Source: Alligator mississippiensis (taxonomy: Eukaryota; Chordata; Crocodylia; Alligatoridae). From it: a stretch of 64,000 nt of DNA. The first letter of the stretch is position 1, and each line of letters starts with the position of its first letter. Below the pieces are notes generated by a model that was given only the letters and a program-made list of their open reading frames with translations, ran no database searches and was not told the origin of the DNA. Shown here piece after piece: positions 12,100 to 23,875 of this stretch. A program made the position numbers and the translations under genes. Location: positions 350,522,203 through 350,586,202 of the forward strand of contig NC_081824.1 of NCBI RefSeq assembly GCF_030867095.1, written 5' to 3'.

Positions 12100-13171
12100 G
12101 TGGACCTTTTTGGTAAATGACCTTATTCCTTTGCAAATTCCCAGAGAGTATTAATAGACGAAACTGAGTCAAGATGACAGAAGGTGATGAGTGGTGTCCC
12201 TTAGGGCTCAGTACTCGGTACTCAGACCACTGATTTTCAACATATTCATCAATTATTTGGATTTGGGTATTAAAAGTGTACTGGCAAAGTTTGCAGACGA
12301 TAGCAAATTATGAGGGAATGCGGTCATGCGCGAGGATACGCCAGCAAAACAGGTTGACCTGTACAGGCTTGCGAGGTGGATGGATCATAACCTGATGATG
12401 TTTAACACAGAGAAAGGTAAAGTGCTCCATGGGGAGAAATAATCTGCAACACACAGGCTCGGCAGTGCTATACTTGTCAGCACCAGAACTGAAAGAGACC
12501 TGGGGGTCGTAACAGACCACAGAATGAACATGAGCCACCAATGCGATGCCATAGCTGGTAGAGCAAATCAAACACTGGCATACATCTACCGATGCATCTC
12601 AAGCAAGACTAAGGATGTCATCCTTCTGCTCTACCTGGCCTTGGTGAGACTGGAGCTGGAGTACTGCATCCAGTTCTGGACACTGCACTTCAGGAAGGAT
12701 GTGGAGAAGCTTGAGAGTCCAAAGGAGGGCCACATGTATAATTAGAGGTCTGGAGAGCAGGTCATGACAGGAGAGGCTGAAAGACATGGGACTGTTCAGC
12801 CTGGAGAAGAAAAGACTTAGAGGGGACTTGGTGCCAGCCTATAAGTATATTACGGCATACGTCAGGGCCTGGGGGAGCATCTATTCACCAGGGCACCCCA
12901 GGGGAAGACAAGAAACTATGGGCACAAACTGATTGAAGATTGCTTTAGATTGGACATAAGGAAAAACTATTTTACGAGTGCCGAGGGTCTGAAACAGACT
13001 CCCCCCAGAGGTGGTACAGTCACCCACCCTGGCGATCTTCAAAAAGCATCTTGATGCCCACCTTACTGGGGTCATCTGATCCCAGCAGTCTTTTCTGCCC
13101 AAGTGCAGGGGGCCTGGCCCCGATGATCGTGTAAGGTCCCTTCCAGCTCCTAACGTCTATGAATCTATGAA
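12100..13171 (+). mobile_element. CR1 LINE, 5'-truncated, plus strand
   Basis: The plus strand carries the end of a reverse transcriptase: 'atgagtggtgtccc' (M-S-G-V-P), 'caacatattcatcaattatttgga' (N-I-F-I-N-Y-L), then 'gcaaagtttgcagacgatagc' (A-K-F-A-D-D-S, the catalytic -ADD- box). The C-terminal ORF2 region follows, then a 3' tail with 'ggtcccttccagctcctaac' and the terminal repeat 'tctatgaatctatgaaa'. It is truncated at the 5' end and carries several frame breaks. It sits between two gag-like pieces of the DIRS fossil, so it inserted into it. Confidence 0.85.
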
Positions 13172-14572
13172 ATTTGCAGTTCAGACTTGCAAACTACCAC
13201 TTTTTCCTGCACTATGATTTTACAGTTCTGAATGATTCACAGCACTATGACCTCTTTGGGGAGCTTGTTATTTCCCTCCTCTTCCTGATATCAGATGGGC
13301 AATAATTAGATGCTACAGACACAACCTCCTATTCTGTGACGGCAACAGTGGCCACATGGAGTTCATGGTTTTGGGGATACTGACTCGGTAAAGAATTCCA
13401 AACAATGGAAGACTCCCCATTTGAGAGGTCCAAACTATTCCGTTATAATGTAGATCAAGACTTACATTCCCTCAGAGGCAACTTTATTTCCTTCAGAATA
13501 TATTCTCTGCTTTCAGTGAAAACACCGGCATTAGTTTTTCTCGGACTATTCTACTGGTCTGCACATGGCTAGGAAAATGTTGGCACTAAGACCTCCTGCT
13601 GCTGCTGCAAGAAAGGGTCCTCAAGGCCTCAGATCTCAGATCAGTTGACTCAGGAAGGAGAGTTATCCACCTGGATTTACACTGCCTTCGCCTCACAGGC
13701 TGGATGATATGGCTTTCACAAATAGAGTAAGAATGTCCAGCTCAAAGCAGAGCTATTTTCATATAAAACAAGGATACTACCAGGCATAGATAATTGTTGT
13801 CAGTTAAAGAACTCCAACCAGTCTTCCATTCCTGATATATTGGAGTATTTACTGGAGCCTATTAGCTTAAAATAGGTTCACTATACAGCTAATCTCAATT
13901 CATTACCCACCAGTAGAGGGGTAGACCTATATTTTCTCACCTAGCTGTCTTCATATTTCTTGGGGGCTTGGTCAACATGTTTCCTGATAAAAGATGAAAG
14001 GGTAGGATCTAAACCCAGTCCTCAAATTCTTGATGAGGCAGCTGTTCAAACTAATAGCAACTTGCTTTTTCCTCCACCTGTCCATGAAAATAACTTTCTT
14101 GGTGAGAGTTACCTTGGCAAGAAGTGTGAGTGAGCCCCAAATCCTCATGTCTTCCAAGTCCCCTCCCCATACTTTTATGCAGCTGTTGTGACCTTGAGAT
14201 CCACCCAAAGCTTTTGCCCATGGTGGTTAGTCTGAATTCCATCAGAGCCATTAATTTATCAGAAGCCACATTCCTCTTGAGCTCAGCTCTCTATATACTC
14301 AATAACAACTATCTAAACAGAATCAAGATCTTTCCAAAGCCTCCATGGCTGTTCATTTGCATAGCCAAGAGATTTAGAGCTTCCACAACATGAACCCACA
14401 GACTGTCCAACGGGTTATTAGGGTGCAGGAAATAATGCTATATGAGACCTCCAAGATGGAGCTGTGCAATATGATTCAGGCCCAATTCAATAGAGCCTAG
14501 GCTAATTCCTTGCACAATGTCTCTAATAAGCGACAACTGCAAAGCAGATCCGAAGAGATCCATATATTAGGG

Positions 14573-15311
14573 CTGTGAGAAATTTTGCCGGCTGTTTCGA
14601 TTCGACACCATTTTGACTCACTTTGAGCTTGAAACAACAAAATCGAATTGAAACGAAGGACTTTGAAACAAACTTGAAACAAAACGAGGCTAGACGAAAC
14701 GTTTTGTAAGTGTTGAAACGTTTCGAGTTTTGAAGCAGCCAGCAGCCAGGTGGTGGGAGACAGGAGAGAACCGGGGCTGCACTCCCAGCTGCTGCTGGGA
14801 GTGCAGACCTGGCTTTCCCCACCTCCCATGGCTGGACTGCAGGAAGCCAATCACACCACAGAAGGGAACTGAGCCCAATCCCTTAGTTCCCCTCCCTAGC
14901 CCTACAGTAAGGCTGGGGAAGAGTTCCCATCCCCAGTGCTAGATTGAGCTCGAGATGGGCTGAGTTCTTCTCCAGTCCAATCTAGCGCTGGGGATGGGAA
15001 CTGAGCAATCAGGCTCAGGTCCCTTCCCTAGCTCCCCAGTCCCAGGCAGCAACAGCTGGCTTCCCTCCCTCATCTGGCAGGCAGATCAGGGGCCTACAGC
15101 CACCCCGCCCCCCCCTCCCCAGGGTTGCAGGCCCCCATCTGCCTGCAAGATGAGAGGGGCTGTTTTGAGCTTCCCCATTATAGCGAAACATTATCATGAA
15201 ACAGCCTCACTGTTTCAACAAAGCGAAATGGAACAGCAGTTTCAAATCAAAATGAAATTTTAAACGAAATGCTGTTCTGTCGAAAGCTTGAAACTAAAGT
15301 CGAAAGTTTTT
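14573..15311. mobile_element. Foldback element with 'tttcga / tcgaaa' ends
   Basis: Starts tagggctgtgagaaatttt and is rich in gaaac/gtttc and tcgaaa/tttcga motifs at both ends. It contains two internal inverted pairs: 'gctgcactcccagctgctgctgggagtgcag' spans about 14766-14796 as one hairpin (quoted only by position here), and 'agttcccatccccag' near 14920 is matched by 'ctggggatgggaact' near 14988. No coding. It lies directly against the CR1 beginning at 15312. Confidence 0.5.
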
Positions 15312-16140
15312 TGTAACATCCAACCTAAACTTCCCTTGCTGAAAATTGAGACTGTTGTTCCTTGTTCTGTCATCTGCTACCACTGAGAACAGTCTAGCTC
15401 CATCCTCTTTTGAACCCCACTTCAGGAAGTTGAAGGCTGCTATTAAATCCCATTTGTACACATCTTTTCTGTAGTGGGGGCCCAAAACTGAACACAGTAC
15501 TCCAGATGTGGCCTCACCAGTGCTGAATAGAAGGGAAGAATCACTTCCCTTGACCTGCTGGCAACACTCCTACTGATGCAGGCCAGTATGCTGTTGGCCT
15601 TCTTCGCAACAAGGGCACACTGCTGGCTCATATTCAGCTATATATATTCATATTCTGCAGGGCTACTGTTCAGCCAGTCAGTTCCCAGGCTGTACTGGAG
15701 CATGGGATTGTTCTGTTCTAAGTGCAATACTTTGCAATTGTCCTTATTGAACCTCATGAGATATCTTTTGGTCCAATCCCCCAATTTGTCTAGCTCTCTC
15801 TAAATCCTAGCCCTACCCTCCAGCATATCTACTACTCCCCACAGCTTGGTGTTATTTGCAAACTTGCTGAGGGTGCAAACCATCCCATCTTCCAGGTCAC
15901 TGATGGAGATACTGAACAAAACCAGGCCCAGGACCAACTCTTGGGGCACTCCACTCAATACTGGCTGCCAGCTAGGCATCCAGCCATTGACTGTTTTGAG
16001 CCTGACACTCCAGCCAGTTTTCTATACACCTTACAGTCCATATATCCACCCCATACTTCCTTAGCTTGCTTGCGAGAATGTTGTTGGGGTATCAAATTGA
16101 TATTTGATTACACAAGTCTCTGGGATAGATGCTATATCTA
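15312..16140 (-). mobile_element. CR1 LINE, antisense, RT 3' part
   Basis: Antisense CR1 phrases in order: 'tccaacctaaacttccctt', 'ctccagatgtggcctcacca', 'aagtgcaatactttgcaat', 'tttgcaaacttgctgaggg' (reverse of the F-A-D region) and 'actcttggggcactccac' (reverse of S-G-V-P-Q-G). Both ends are truncated. It belongs to a different CR1 subfamily from the copy at 12100, and its frame is broken. Confidence 0.8.
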
Positions 16141-16174
16141 ACAGGACAGTCCTTCAATTACTGATCATCTAGGA

Positions 16175-16581
16175 CAAAGTGCTCAACCTCCCCCTCCCCC
16201 ACCACATCTGACCACTGACACGTATCATCCAGCCAGTGGGTTTGCGGGGAGCTCTGCAGACTTGTAGATTGGTAATGGAGGGCCTGACCCCAGCATGTGG
16301 AGCAATGCAAGGCCCCAGAGCCTGACCCCAGCATGTGGGATGAGGCAGGGGTAGTGTGGGGCCCTGATCCTGGTACACAGGGTTGATGTGGAACCCTGAA
16401 GCCCCAATCCTGGTGGGGGGACCGAGGCCAAGGCCTTGCCCTCCTCCCCACATGCAAGGCCCAGTCCTGGCACATAGGCTGAGGGGGCCCAGCCAAGGCT
16501 ACACAGGGCCTGATCTAGGCAAGTGGGCCTAGCCCTGCATCACTCATCTGTCCCACAGAGCCAAAAGGTTGAGTACCACTG
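16175..16581. mobile_element. hAT-type MITE
   Basis: Left end CAAAGTGCTCAACC pairs with right end GGTTGAGTACCACTG. Target duplication atctagga (16167-16174) and atctaaga (16582-16589) differs at one base. The interior has repeated 'cctgaccccagcatgtgg' units. No coding. Confidence 0.75.
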
Positions 16582-16999
16582 ATCTAAGAGACTCAAGATT
16601 CACCTTGAGGTATGTGTCACCATTCTGTTGACTCAAGATATTGCTGATCTCAGATCTCTTGACTCAGGAAGGAGTTATCCACCTTGGAGTCGCCCAGAGG
16701 ATAAATGTATATGTGGACAATTACTTGAAGGAGCAGGAATTATTTACCTGTAACTGGAGTTTTCTAAGTGTATTGTCCACATGAACATTGATAACCCATC
16801 CTCCTTTTCCTCTTCTCCTGTTTCATACAGTATGGGACCCTGCAGCTGAGAGGGAAATGAGGAACAAGAAGCATGTGCCACCCTTTATACTCTTGGTGCC
16901 AGAACACACGCTACACATGCTGCTAGGGCAACAAGTATCCAATCAAATCTCAGAGGCAACATGCACAAGTCTAAATGCACGTCAACAATACATCTAAAG

Positions 17000-17770
17000 A
17001 AACTTCTAGGAACTTAACTTCATTTTTAAGTTGTTAACAATTCTAACAATATTTTTGTCTATATATTTTGACAATAGTAACACAAATGGACCAACTAATA
17101 AAATATTAATAGGGTACTCAGAAAATGAGTGAAATAGTGAACACAAGAACGTCTTTTCTTTGCCTATAATGGAATTTATATTTGTATAACCCTGCAGATG
17201 ATCTTAAAATCCTCAAATGATTATGGGAGAACTACAAATAGAATACAGATACTCAAATGACCTGGCAGATTACTTATTCCATCTCCTTACCAATGCAGGA
17301 TTATTTTCAACAGTCAATTATGTTTTCATTGTTTGTAACATGCTAACAATTGCGATGAAAATGCATGTAATCAGTTGCAAATAGTTATTTCAGTTTAGGA
17401 GAGACAGATAAAGGCCAAAATTTACCACCTGTGCTATCAGACAAATATCTAAAATTAACACAAAGAGAGACAACCTCCCCTCCAAAACAACAGCGTATGC
17501 CTCTATTTCCCCTTCCATGTTATACTGCATTTTCTCCTTTTAACACTTAATATTTTTTCCAAAGTCTAGAGAGGTGGTGTAGACTAGCTTTACTTCTACA
17601 TGCTGATGAAAACAGCTGCAATACCTACAGATCTTGTAAAAAATACTATGTAATTCCACATTATATGCTGTTAGTCAAATGTATTTAGAAGATTACAATG
17701 TAATGAAATACTAAAGGCTTTGCTTTAAATTTGAAAGAGCAGACAAGAAAAATATCCAATGTCAAGATTT
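17000..17770. other. Intergenic, downstream of CHAMP1
   Basis: AT-rich, no repeat or exon recognised. It lies beyond the more distal candidate poly(A) signal of CHAMP1. Confidence 0.4.
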
Positions 17771-17774
17771 CCCT

Positions 17775-18532
17775 TTTATTGTTAAAAGTATTAAGTGTAA
17801 CATTTCACCAGATACAAGAAAATCAGTTTTTTCTGGTATAACATCAGTGTCAACTCAAGAATTCTCGTTATATATACAGCCAATCTGATATTACACTCCA
17901 TCAATATAAAGTCTATTAGTACATGCTTAAAAACATGATCAAAATACATCAACACAAAAAAGTACCTTGACATTTTCAGATCTTAGACATGTAATCCAGA
18001 GGTGAGTACAGTAAATTTTCAACAAATGGCTATATACTCAATTACAAGGTCAGAGCATAATTTCTCAAAAAAACAATGTCAGTCTCTCATGCCTTACTCA
18101 TTCACATTCAATTTGGTGAGGCTTCAAAACTCTGAAAGCATGCTCCACATTTTGAAAAATAAGACATCTAACAGATGTGAAAAATTTTGTCGTTTTCACA
18201 GTAACATATGGGCTGCTTGCCACACCTTGACTGCCTCCATGTTCTTAACAATTACAAAACTAAGTTTCATCTGTTTTGGTTTCAGAAATGTAGCACTTCT
18301 AGATAACAAAGTACGAATTTACCAGTGATTAATACACAGACATGGATATTTATTTTAAAAACATTTGAAAAGTAAATCCTTTCAGTAATACAGGTATAAG
18401 ACAAGTTAAACGTAATACAATAAACCATGCATGACTAGTCAAAACAGCTAAACTACTTAGCTGACTAACACAGAGCAACATTTTTAATATTTCAGTAAAT
18501 TAAACCTCTCTGGTACAAGGAAAAAAAACACA
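17775..18532 (-). other. CHAMP1: CHAMP1 3' untranslated region with two candidate poly(A) signals
   Basis: Directly after the CHAMP1 stop the minus strand is AT-rich and noncoding. AATAAA occurs on the minus strand at 18354-18349 (about 180 bases after the stop) and at 17780-17775 (about 755 bases after it). The region holds no repeat, as expected of a real 3' UTR. Which signal is used cannot be told from sequence. Confidence 0.55.
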
Positions 18533-21500
18533 TCAAATTTGTTCCTCAACTGGTTCAAGGCTGTCCAAATGTTTTTTATTTGCCTCTTCACTATGACGGC
18601 TTTGGCAATGGGTTAAATGTTTCTTAAAACCTCGGGGAAAACTCGATTCAAAATTACAACGTGGACATTTAAGCAAACTCTGACCATGAGCAGCAACATG
18701 GTTTTTAAGGAGAGACTCCAAAAGAAAAGCTTTCCCACATATTTTACATTTATATGGACTTTGAACATTATGCTTGTTCACTAAATGATGCAAAACAGCA
18801 CCTTTTTTCATTGCACGACAGCAACAAATTTTGCAATAATACTTTCCCTTTCCACGCTTCATATATTTTGCTATTTCTTCCTCTGAAATGAAAGCTTCCT
18901 TCTCTTCTGTAAACTGCAGTACACACTGTGGCTGAATGGGAGTAGCTGGTTCTGTTTTGCTCTCTTTGCTGTATTCAGATGATTCTGCATCAAATTGTTC
19001 TTGATCACTGTTGGATTCTTGTTCCTTTACCTCCGCTGAATCCATCTCCATCTCTGTTTTTGCACATTCACTACTATTTAGTTCAGAATCAGAGTTCTCC
19101 TGATTCTCCTTCTTGAGCTTCTTCTTTGGACATGAATACAATGCATCTTCTGGAGGATCCTTATTTAAGACTGGCTGCTCTTCTTGAGGCACCAGATCAT
19201 CCAGTGGTTTTTGATCTTCTAAATTCTGAGATAAGAAGTCACTTTCACCAGACTCACTAGGTGATTGAGGCTCAGAGGGAACAGATGGAGCAGGTTTATG
19301 GAGATCAGGGAAGACAGCATTTTTCTGGACCTCAGAGGAAACAGCAGGGGTAGGTTTAAGGGGTTCGATAGACAGAGGAGGCTTCTGTACCTCAGAGGAA
19401 ACAACAGGAGCAGGTTTATGGGGTTCAGTGGAAAGGGCATGCTTCTGGGTCTCAGGGGAAACAGCAGGAGCAGATTTCTGAGAATCAGCAAAAAGAGCTT
19501 GCTTCTGGGTCTCAGACGAAAGAGAAGACACAGGTTTCTGGCACTCCACGAAGAGGGCATGTTTCTGGCTCTCTGGAGAAGCAACAGGAGCAGATTTCTG
19601 AGGCTCTGGGAAACAGGTATGTTCTTGGGCTTCAGAGGAAACAGCAGAAAGTTTCTGAGGCTCTGGGAAAAAGGCAGACTTCTGGATTTCAGGAGAAACA
19701 GGAGCAGGTTTCTGGGCCTCAGCAAAGACAGCATGTTTCTGTATTTCAGAGGAACCAGCAGATACCTGTGTCTGAGGTTCAGTGAAGAAAGAACGTTTCT
19801 GCACCTCAGACGAAACAGCAGGAACAGATTTTCGAGACTCGGGAAAGAGAGCTCGTTTACGAGGTTCAGGGAAGTGGGCCCGTTTCTGTACCTCAGGAGA
19901 AACAGCAGGAGCAGACTTCTGAGTCTCAGGGAAGAAAGTAGACTTCCGGGACTCGGCATGTTTCCAAGGCTCAGGAGAAACAGAGGGACCAGGTTTGCGG
20001 ATCTCAGAAAAGAAGGAAGGTTTCCAAACTTCAGAGGAAACAGCGTGACTAGGCTTTCGGAGCTCAGGTGAAACAGGAGGAGAAGGCTTCCATGTATCAG
20101 GGGAAAGAACAGGCTTCCAACCTTCTGGGTAAACAGATGAGATGGGTTTCCATGGCTCAGAAGATACAAGAGATTTCTGAGACTCCGAGAAGGATGTAGA
20201 TTTCCAAGGGTCAGGAACAAGCCTCCGAGGTTCTGGGGACACAACAGGGCCCGGCCGTCGGGGCTCTGGCGACACAACAGGGCCTGGCCTTCGGGGCTCT
20301 GGGCCAGACCTGCGGGGTTCTATGGGTGAAGCCAAGGCAGATTTTGAGGCCCAAGGTGAAACACTGGGGGAAGATTTCTGCAGCTCATGTGGAATAACTG
20401 GGGTAGATCTCCAAGGCTCAGGAGAAACTGTGGGAGCAGGTCCCCATGGCTCTGGAGAACCTGAGGAAGCAGGCCTTCGTGGCTCAGGGGAAGCAGTAGG
20501 AGCTGGCCTTCGCATCTGAGTAACATGTCTCCTTGGCTCAGGGGACACAGCTGGGGCATACCTTCGTGGTTCAGGGGACACAGCTGGGGTAGGTTTCTTT
20601 GGCTCCGGGGACACGGCCGGAGAATGCCTGCGCGGCTCCGGAGACACGGCCGGAGAATGCCTGCGCGGCTCCGGAGACACGGCCGGAGAATGCCTGCGCG
20701 GCTCTGGAGACACGGCCGGAGAATGCCTGCGCGGCTCCGGAGACACGGCTGGAGAATGCCTGCGCGGCTCTGGGGACACAGTCACAGCAGACTTCTGTGG
20801 CTCTGGGGACCCAGCTGGGGAAGGCTTCAGTGGCTCAGGGGATCCAGTTGGGGCAGGTTTCTTCAGTTCTGGGGACACAGAGGGAGCAGGTTTCTTCAGT
20901 TCAGGGGACAAGGAGGGGACAGGCTTCTTTGGCTCTGGAGATGCAGCTGGAGCAGGTTTCTTTGGCTCTGGAGACACAGCTGGGGCAGGCTTCAGAGGCT
21001 CTGGGGAAGCTGCTGGAGCAGGCTTTGGAGGCTCTGGGGAAGCTGCTGGAGCAGGCTTTGGAGGCTCTGGGGAAGCTGCTGGGGCAGGCTTTGGAGGCTC
21101 TGGGGACGTAGATGTTTTCTGAAGCTTGGGGGGAACAACAGGTTCAGACTTTGGAGGTCCAGGAGAAAGGTCAGGCTTGTGTGGTTCAGAGGAGACAGCA
21201 GATTTCTGTGGCTCCAGTGTGACAGTTGTTTTCGGGGATTCTGACTCTGCTTCTACCTGATCTTTCTGTTCTTCGTTCCACTTCTCAGGCACTGCATGTT
21301 GTGCTGTGATGTGATAATAAACATTGCAATACATCTTGCTGGTGAAAAAACACTTGTGGCAATGGAACAGTTTTGCACTTTTTTGATAAAATATAAGTTT
21401 GCCTAAACCAGCAGCATCCATTTCATCACAATACTCAGGGTGGATGGTACCCATATGAATTTGTATGTTTTCATAGTCTGTCCCTTTAAAACTGCAATGA

Positions 21501-21550
21501 TCACACTCTAAACGCTCTGAGGTTTTACGCAGTATCTGCAACATGTCCAT
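18533..21550 (-). CDS. CHAMP1: Chromosome alignment-maintaining phosphoprotein 1 (zinc-finger protein CHAMP1)
   Basis: CHAMP1 works at kinetochores and spindle, maintains kinetochore-microtubule attachment and binds MAD2L2/REV7; it is also reported with POGZ and HP1 on heterochromatin. Here it is one uninterrupted 1005-residue frame. Residues 16-37 (C16, C19, H32, H37) and 64-85 (C64, C67, H80, H85) are two N-terminal C2H2 fingers. About 110-700 is a proline-rich region of SPEPxKP/SPEPRR repeats, then WK-containing repeats (EPWKP, GWKPV, DTWKP) and FPE repeats ([14 protein letters not shown]), the three motif classes known for CHAMP1. An acidic stretch follows, then three C-terminal fingers ending near residue 982 (for example [19 protein letters not shown]). 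Human CHAMP1 is 812 residues, so this copy is longer because of its repeats. The start is MDMLQILRK, matching human MEAFQELRK and with A at -3 and G at +4. An in-frame upstream ATG at 21589 would add 13 residues. Identification is very secure. Confidence 0.97.
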   Translation of the reverse strand: MDMLQILRKTSERLECDHCSFKGTDYENIQIHMGTIHPEYCDEMDAAGLGKLIFYQKSAKLFHCHKCFFTSKMYCNVYYHITAQHAVPEKWNEEQKDQVEAESESPKTTVTLEPQKSAVSSEPHKPDLSPGPPKSEPVVPPKLQKTSTSPEPPKPAPAASPEPPKPAPAASPEPPKPAPAASPEPLKPAPAVSPEPKKPAPAASPEPKKPVPSLSPELKKPAPSVSPELKKPAPTGSPEPLKPSPAGSPEPQKSAVTVSPEPRRHSPAVSPEPRRHSPAVSPEPRRHSPAVSPEPRRHSPAVSPEPRRHSPAVSPEPKKPTPAVSPEPRRYAPAVSPEPRRHVTQMRRPAPTASPEPRRPASSGSPEPWGPAPTVSPEPWRSTPVIPHELQKSSPSVSPWASKSALASPIEPRRSGPEPRRPGPVVSPEPRRPGPVVSPEPRRLVPDPWKSTSFSESQKSLVSSEPWKPISSVYPEGWKPVLSPDTWKPSPPVSPELRKPSHAVSSEVWKPSFFSEIRKPGPSVSPEPWKHAESRKSTFFPETQKSAPAVSPEVQKRAHFPEPRKRALFPESRKSVPAVSSEVQKRSFFTEPQTQVSAGSSEIQKHAVFAEAQKPAPVSPEIQKSAFFPEPQKLSAVSSEAQEHTCFPEPQKSAPVASPESQKHALFVECQKPVSSLSSETQKQALFADSQKSAPAVSPETQKHALSTEPHKPAPVVSSEVQKPPLSIEPLKPTPAVSSEVQKNAVFPDLHKPAPSVPSEPQSPSESGESDFLSQNLEDQKPLDDLVPQEEQPVLNKDPPEDALYSCPKKKLKKENQENSDSELNSSECAKTEMEMDSAEVKEQESNSDQEQFDAESSEYSKESKTEPATPIQPQCVLQFTEEKEAFISEEEIAKYMKRGKGKYYCKICCCRAMKKGAVLHHLVNKHNVQSPYKCKICGKAFLLESLLKNHVAAHGQSLLKCPRCNFESSFPRGFKKHLTHCQSRHSEEANKKHLDSLEPVEEQI
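20600..20775 (-). repeat. 33-bp in-frame tandem repeat within CHAMP1
   Basis: Five nearly identical 33-bp units each encode [11 protein letters not shown]. At DNA level they differ at only a few bases (gctccgg versus gctctgg, acggccgg versus acggctgg). They are richer in CpG than flanking parts of the gene. Near-identity means recent expansion or homogenisation, while neighbouring SPEP units are well diverged. Confidence 0.9.
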
Positions 21551-21613
21551 TTTTCTGTGGTCAGTTACAGCTTGCACCGTACTACACATCTTCAAGAGCA
21601 AGCTTCTGTGTTC
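21551..21613 (-). other. CHAMP1: CHAMP1 5' UTR part of coding exon and splice acceptor
   Basis: On the minus strand a pyrimidine tract 'ctattttttcag' ends at 21614 and is followed by 'gaacacagaagcttgctc', 63 bases before the chosen ATG. This is a strong acceptor and explains why the frame upstream has no homology. It fits the known layout of CHAMP1 with all coding in one exon after a noncoding first exon. Confidence 0.75.
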
Positions 21614-22099
21614 CTGAAAAAATAGTCAAGAAAACTATTATTACATATGGTATGAATTTTACTTTCAACATCTTTATTCTAAACTAGCTTGACACAATTT
21701 TCTTCTGTTTCTAAAATAAAAATTAACCTCAGACAGTCAAGGCCAGCCCAGACATTTGACCCATGCTGTTCCTCCCATATAACACCAAATATGTAAATTT
21801 GATAAATGATTTTACTGTGGCGAAATATGTAACATTTGCATGACTGCAACTTCCTATACCGAGAGGTCCAAATACAAAATCTCGCTAAATTCTGCAAGTC
21901 ACTGTACAACAGCACAGCAAGTGAGCTTTCTTTTGCTAGGTGAGACTTAGACAAAAAGAAACCACTTAAGTGCAAGGTCTTGTCAACTATACAAAAGATG
22001 AAGAAAAATATTTTTCTCTACTTTTTCAGTGTTAGCAATCCTGTTTCTGTTTACTAGGTAGTCTTCATGGCTACTTATCTTCAGAAGGACTGTGTAAAT

Positions 22100-22395
22100 C
22101 AGGGCTGTCCAACTCACTCCCGCCTGGCTACCACTTTCTCCATGGCTTTGGCTGCTGCAAGACTCTCTAGCCTTCACCTCCCTGCTCTAGCTTCTGCTTC
22201 CTGTTACTGCCCCAGGCATGGTGCAGCATGGCCCACAGGGCCTAGGGAGCCCAGAGCTTGTGGATCTAGTGGAGTCCAAGTTGTGGCAGGGAGAGGCCAG
22301 GGGAGGCCCACACTGACAGGGAGAACCCAGAGGGCATTTTGTGGGGGAGCACACGTGACATGAGGCCTCAGCTGCTGAGAAGCTGGACAGCCCTG
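22100..22395. mobile_element. hAT-type MITE in CHAMP1 intron
   Basis: Ends CAGGGCTGTCCAAC and (right, inverted) GCTGGACAGCCCTG. Target duplication gtgtaaat (22092-22099) versus ttgtaaat (22396-22403), one mismatch. The interior is GC-rich and noncoding. Confidence 0.85.
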
Positions 22396-23264
22396 TTGTA
22401 AATAAAGCAAAAGGAAAGGATCTGTGTAACAAACAGCTAGCTGTGATGCCATGGTTCTTGTGACAAACTTCTTAAGTATCATTTGCCTCTGGAAGACGCA
22501 TTTAATCTAAGAATGAGAATGGACTTTAAAACAGTCCATCTTTGCAAAATCATTGCAAGATTTATCTTCATTTAATAGATTAATAAACTGTAAAAGGAAA
22601 TGAACTGTTGTAAAACTGGAAATAGTATCTGGAAGGCTGGACTCTGTCAACTCTTTACCTACTAACCCATTTGCTTCCTTCATTAATTATTTTACTCAAA
22701 AAACAATTCTGGCTCTCAGAAAATAATACTGTCAATTAAAAAAACATCTTTCTGTCTGAAATAAGCATACCTGCTACAAGTAATGCCTAGGATTCCTAAC
22801 ACTGAAAAGTAGAAAAAAATATTTTTCTTCTGCATTTTTGGTAGTTGACAAGACTGAACTTAAGTGGGTTTTTTTGGTCCAAGTCTCACCTAGCAAAAGA
22901 AAGCTCAAAATTTTTAGAAAATAAAGTTATGATAATCAGACCACAAAAATGACAAAAACTAAAACAGGTGTAACATATGAAAACTGACTTAAAAAAAAAA
23001 GTGACTAATTTCCTTGGGTCTCATATTGTGATACAAGGTACACAGAGAATTATTGCAGGAAATAGATGATCCATTCTAACTATATTTCACTAATCATCTT
23101 CATTTGTTTTTAATAGATATCTTTAGGCTGGAGAATAATATGTGGACATTTCAAAGTTGTAACATGAGAACCATGCATCTTTTTTTGTTCTTGCAGTACA
23201 GACATTGGTTACAAGGAAAATGGCCTTTTCAAGATTTCAACCTAATTTGAAGGATCTTGTAAGG

Positions 23265-23568
23265 CAGTGGTTCTCAACCTTTTTTGTACCAGGACCCACC
23301 TGCAAACATTGATAGCCAGTACTGACCTAGTGCCCCTCACTCCCAACCCACTGCCCCCCACCCTTAGCCCCCACAGCGTGTGGGGTGGGGCATGGGGTCC
23401 ATAAGCAGCCCCTCACAGGCCGGAACTCTGCCAGCCTGCAAAGGAAAAACCCACTTTCCCACATTTTTCTCCTTTAAAGAAGAACCCATTTTTAAAGTTT
23501 GTTCACAACCCCTTCATATATTCTTGTGACCCACTTTTAGGTCACAACCCATGGGTTGAGAAATGCTG
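23265..23568. mobile_element. hAT-type MITE in CHAMP1 intron, perfect 8-bp duplication
   Basis: Left end CAGTGGTTCTCAACC, right end GGGTTGAGAAATGCTG. The perfect 8-bp duplication ttgtaagg is at 23257-23264 and 23569-23576. The interior has 'cctcactcccaacccactg', a phrase shared with other GC-rich elements in the window. Confidence 0.9.
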
Positions 23569-23717
23569 TTGTAAGGCACTGTTTTAAAGTAAAGTTTATA
23601 TTTATAACTAAAGGTTTTGGGTGACAGAACAGCATTTTCCCAAGCTATACTGGCATGCTATTAGTTTGAATGTGTACACTAAAGGCAAAAAACCCCTTTT
23701 TTCTGTTCTTAGGTTTA

Positions 23718-23875
23718 ACATATATATGTACGTATTTACATGTATATATAGATATATTGGTGTGTGTATATATTTTTAATTAAAAACATATATATAAGTT
23801 AAGCCTAAATATATAAAAAAAAAGTTTTGTCCTCTATCTAGATATCTATATCTATATACTATATAGAGAGAACTA
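23718..23875. repeat. AT-rich simple repeats
   Basis: Successive (TATA)n, (TATG)n and (GATATCTATATC)-like runs. Noncoding intron sequence. 22400-23250 and 23880-24600 around it show nothing further that I recognise. Confidence 0.8.

Larger units (their letters stand above)
11345..17000 (+). mobile_element. DIRS-like tyrosine-recombinase retroelement fossil, interrupted
   Basis: Plus-strand pieces read like DIRS gag: a Pro/Ser/Ala-rich stretch about 11345-11460, a 'KVDLFG' block near 12100 and an 'LQFRLANY' block near 13175. A recombinase-like stretch near 14000-14150 contains 'LSMKITFLVRVTLARSVSEP'. The end-type sequence near 16735-16800 ('cctgtaactggagttttc') resembles the terminal region seen again at 61300-61820. 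CR1 copies (12100-13171; 15312-16140), a foldback element (14573-15311) and a hAT MITE (16175-16581) lie inside it. It is heavily broken and old. The family call is from remembered DIRS protein motifs and is moderately sure. Confidence 0.5.

Noticed and set aside
19265-21244. Long plus-strand frames (268, 239 and 170 codons) antisense to CHAMP1
   Set aside because: They mirror the repetitive CHAMP1 coding strand (Arg/Gly/Trp-rich shadows of SPEP repeats), lack domains, and have no promoter or splice context.
21551-21601. A 17-residue N-terminal extension of CHAMP1
   Set aside because: It starts at a TTG, lies mostly between the splice acceptor and the homologous ATG, and human CHAMP1 begins at the position of the chosen start.
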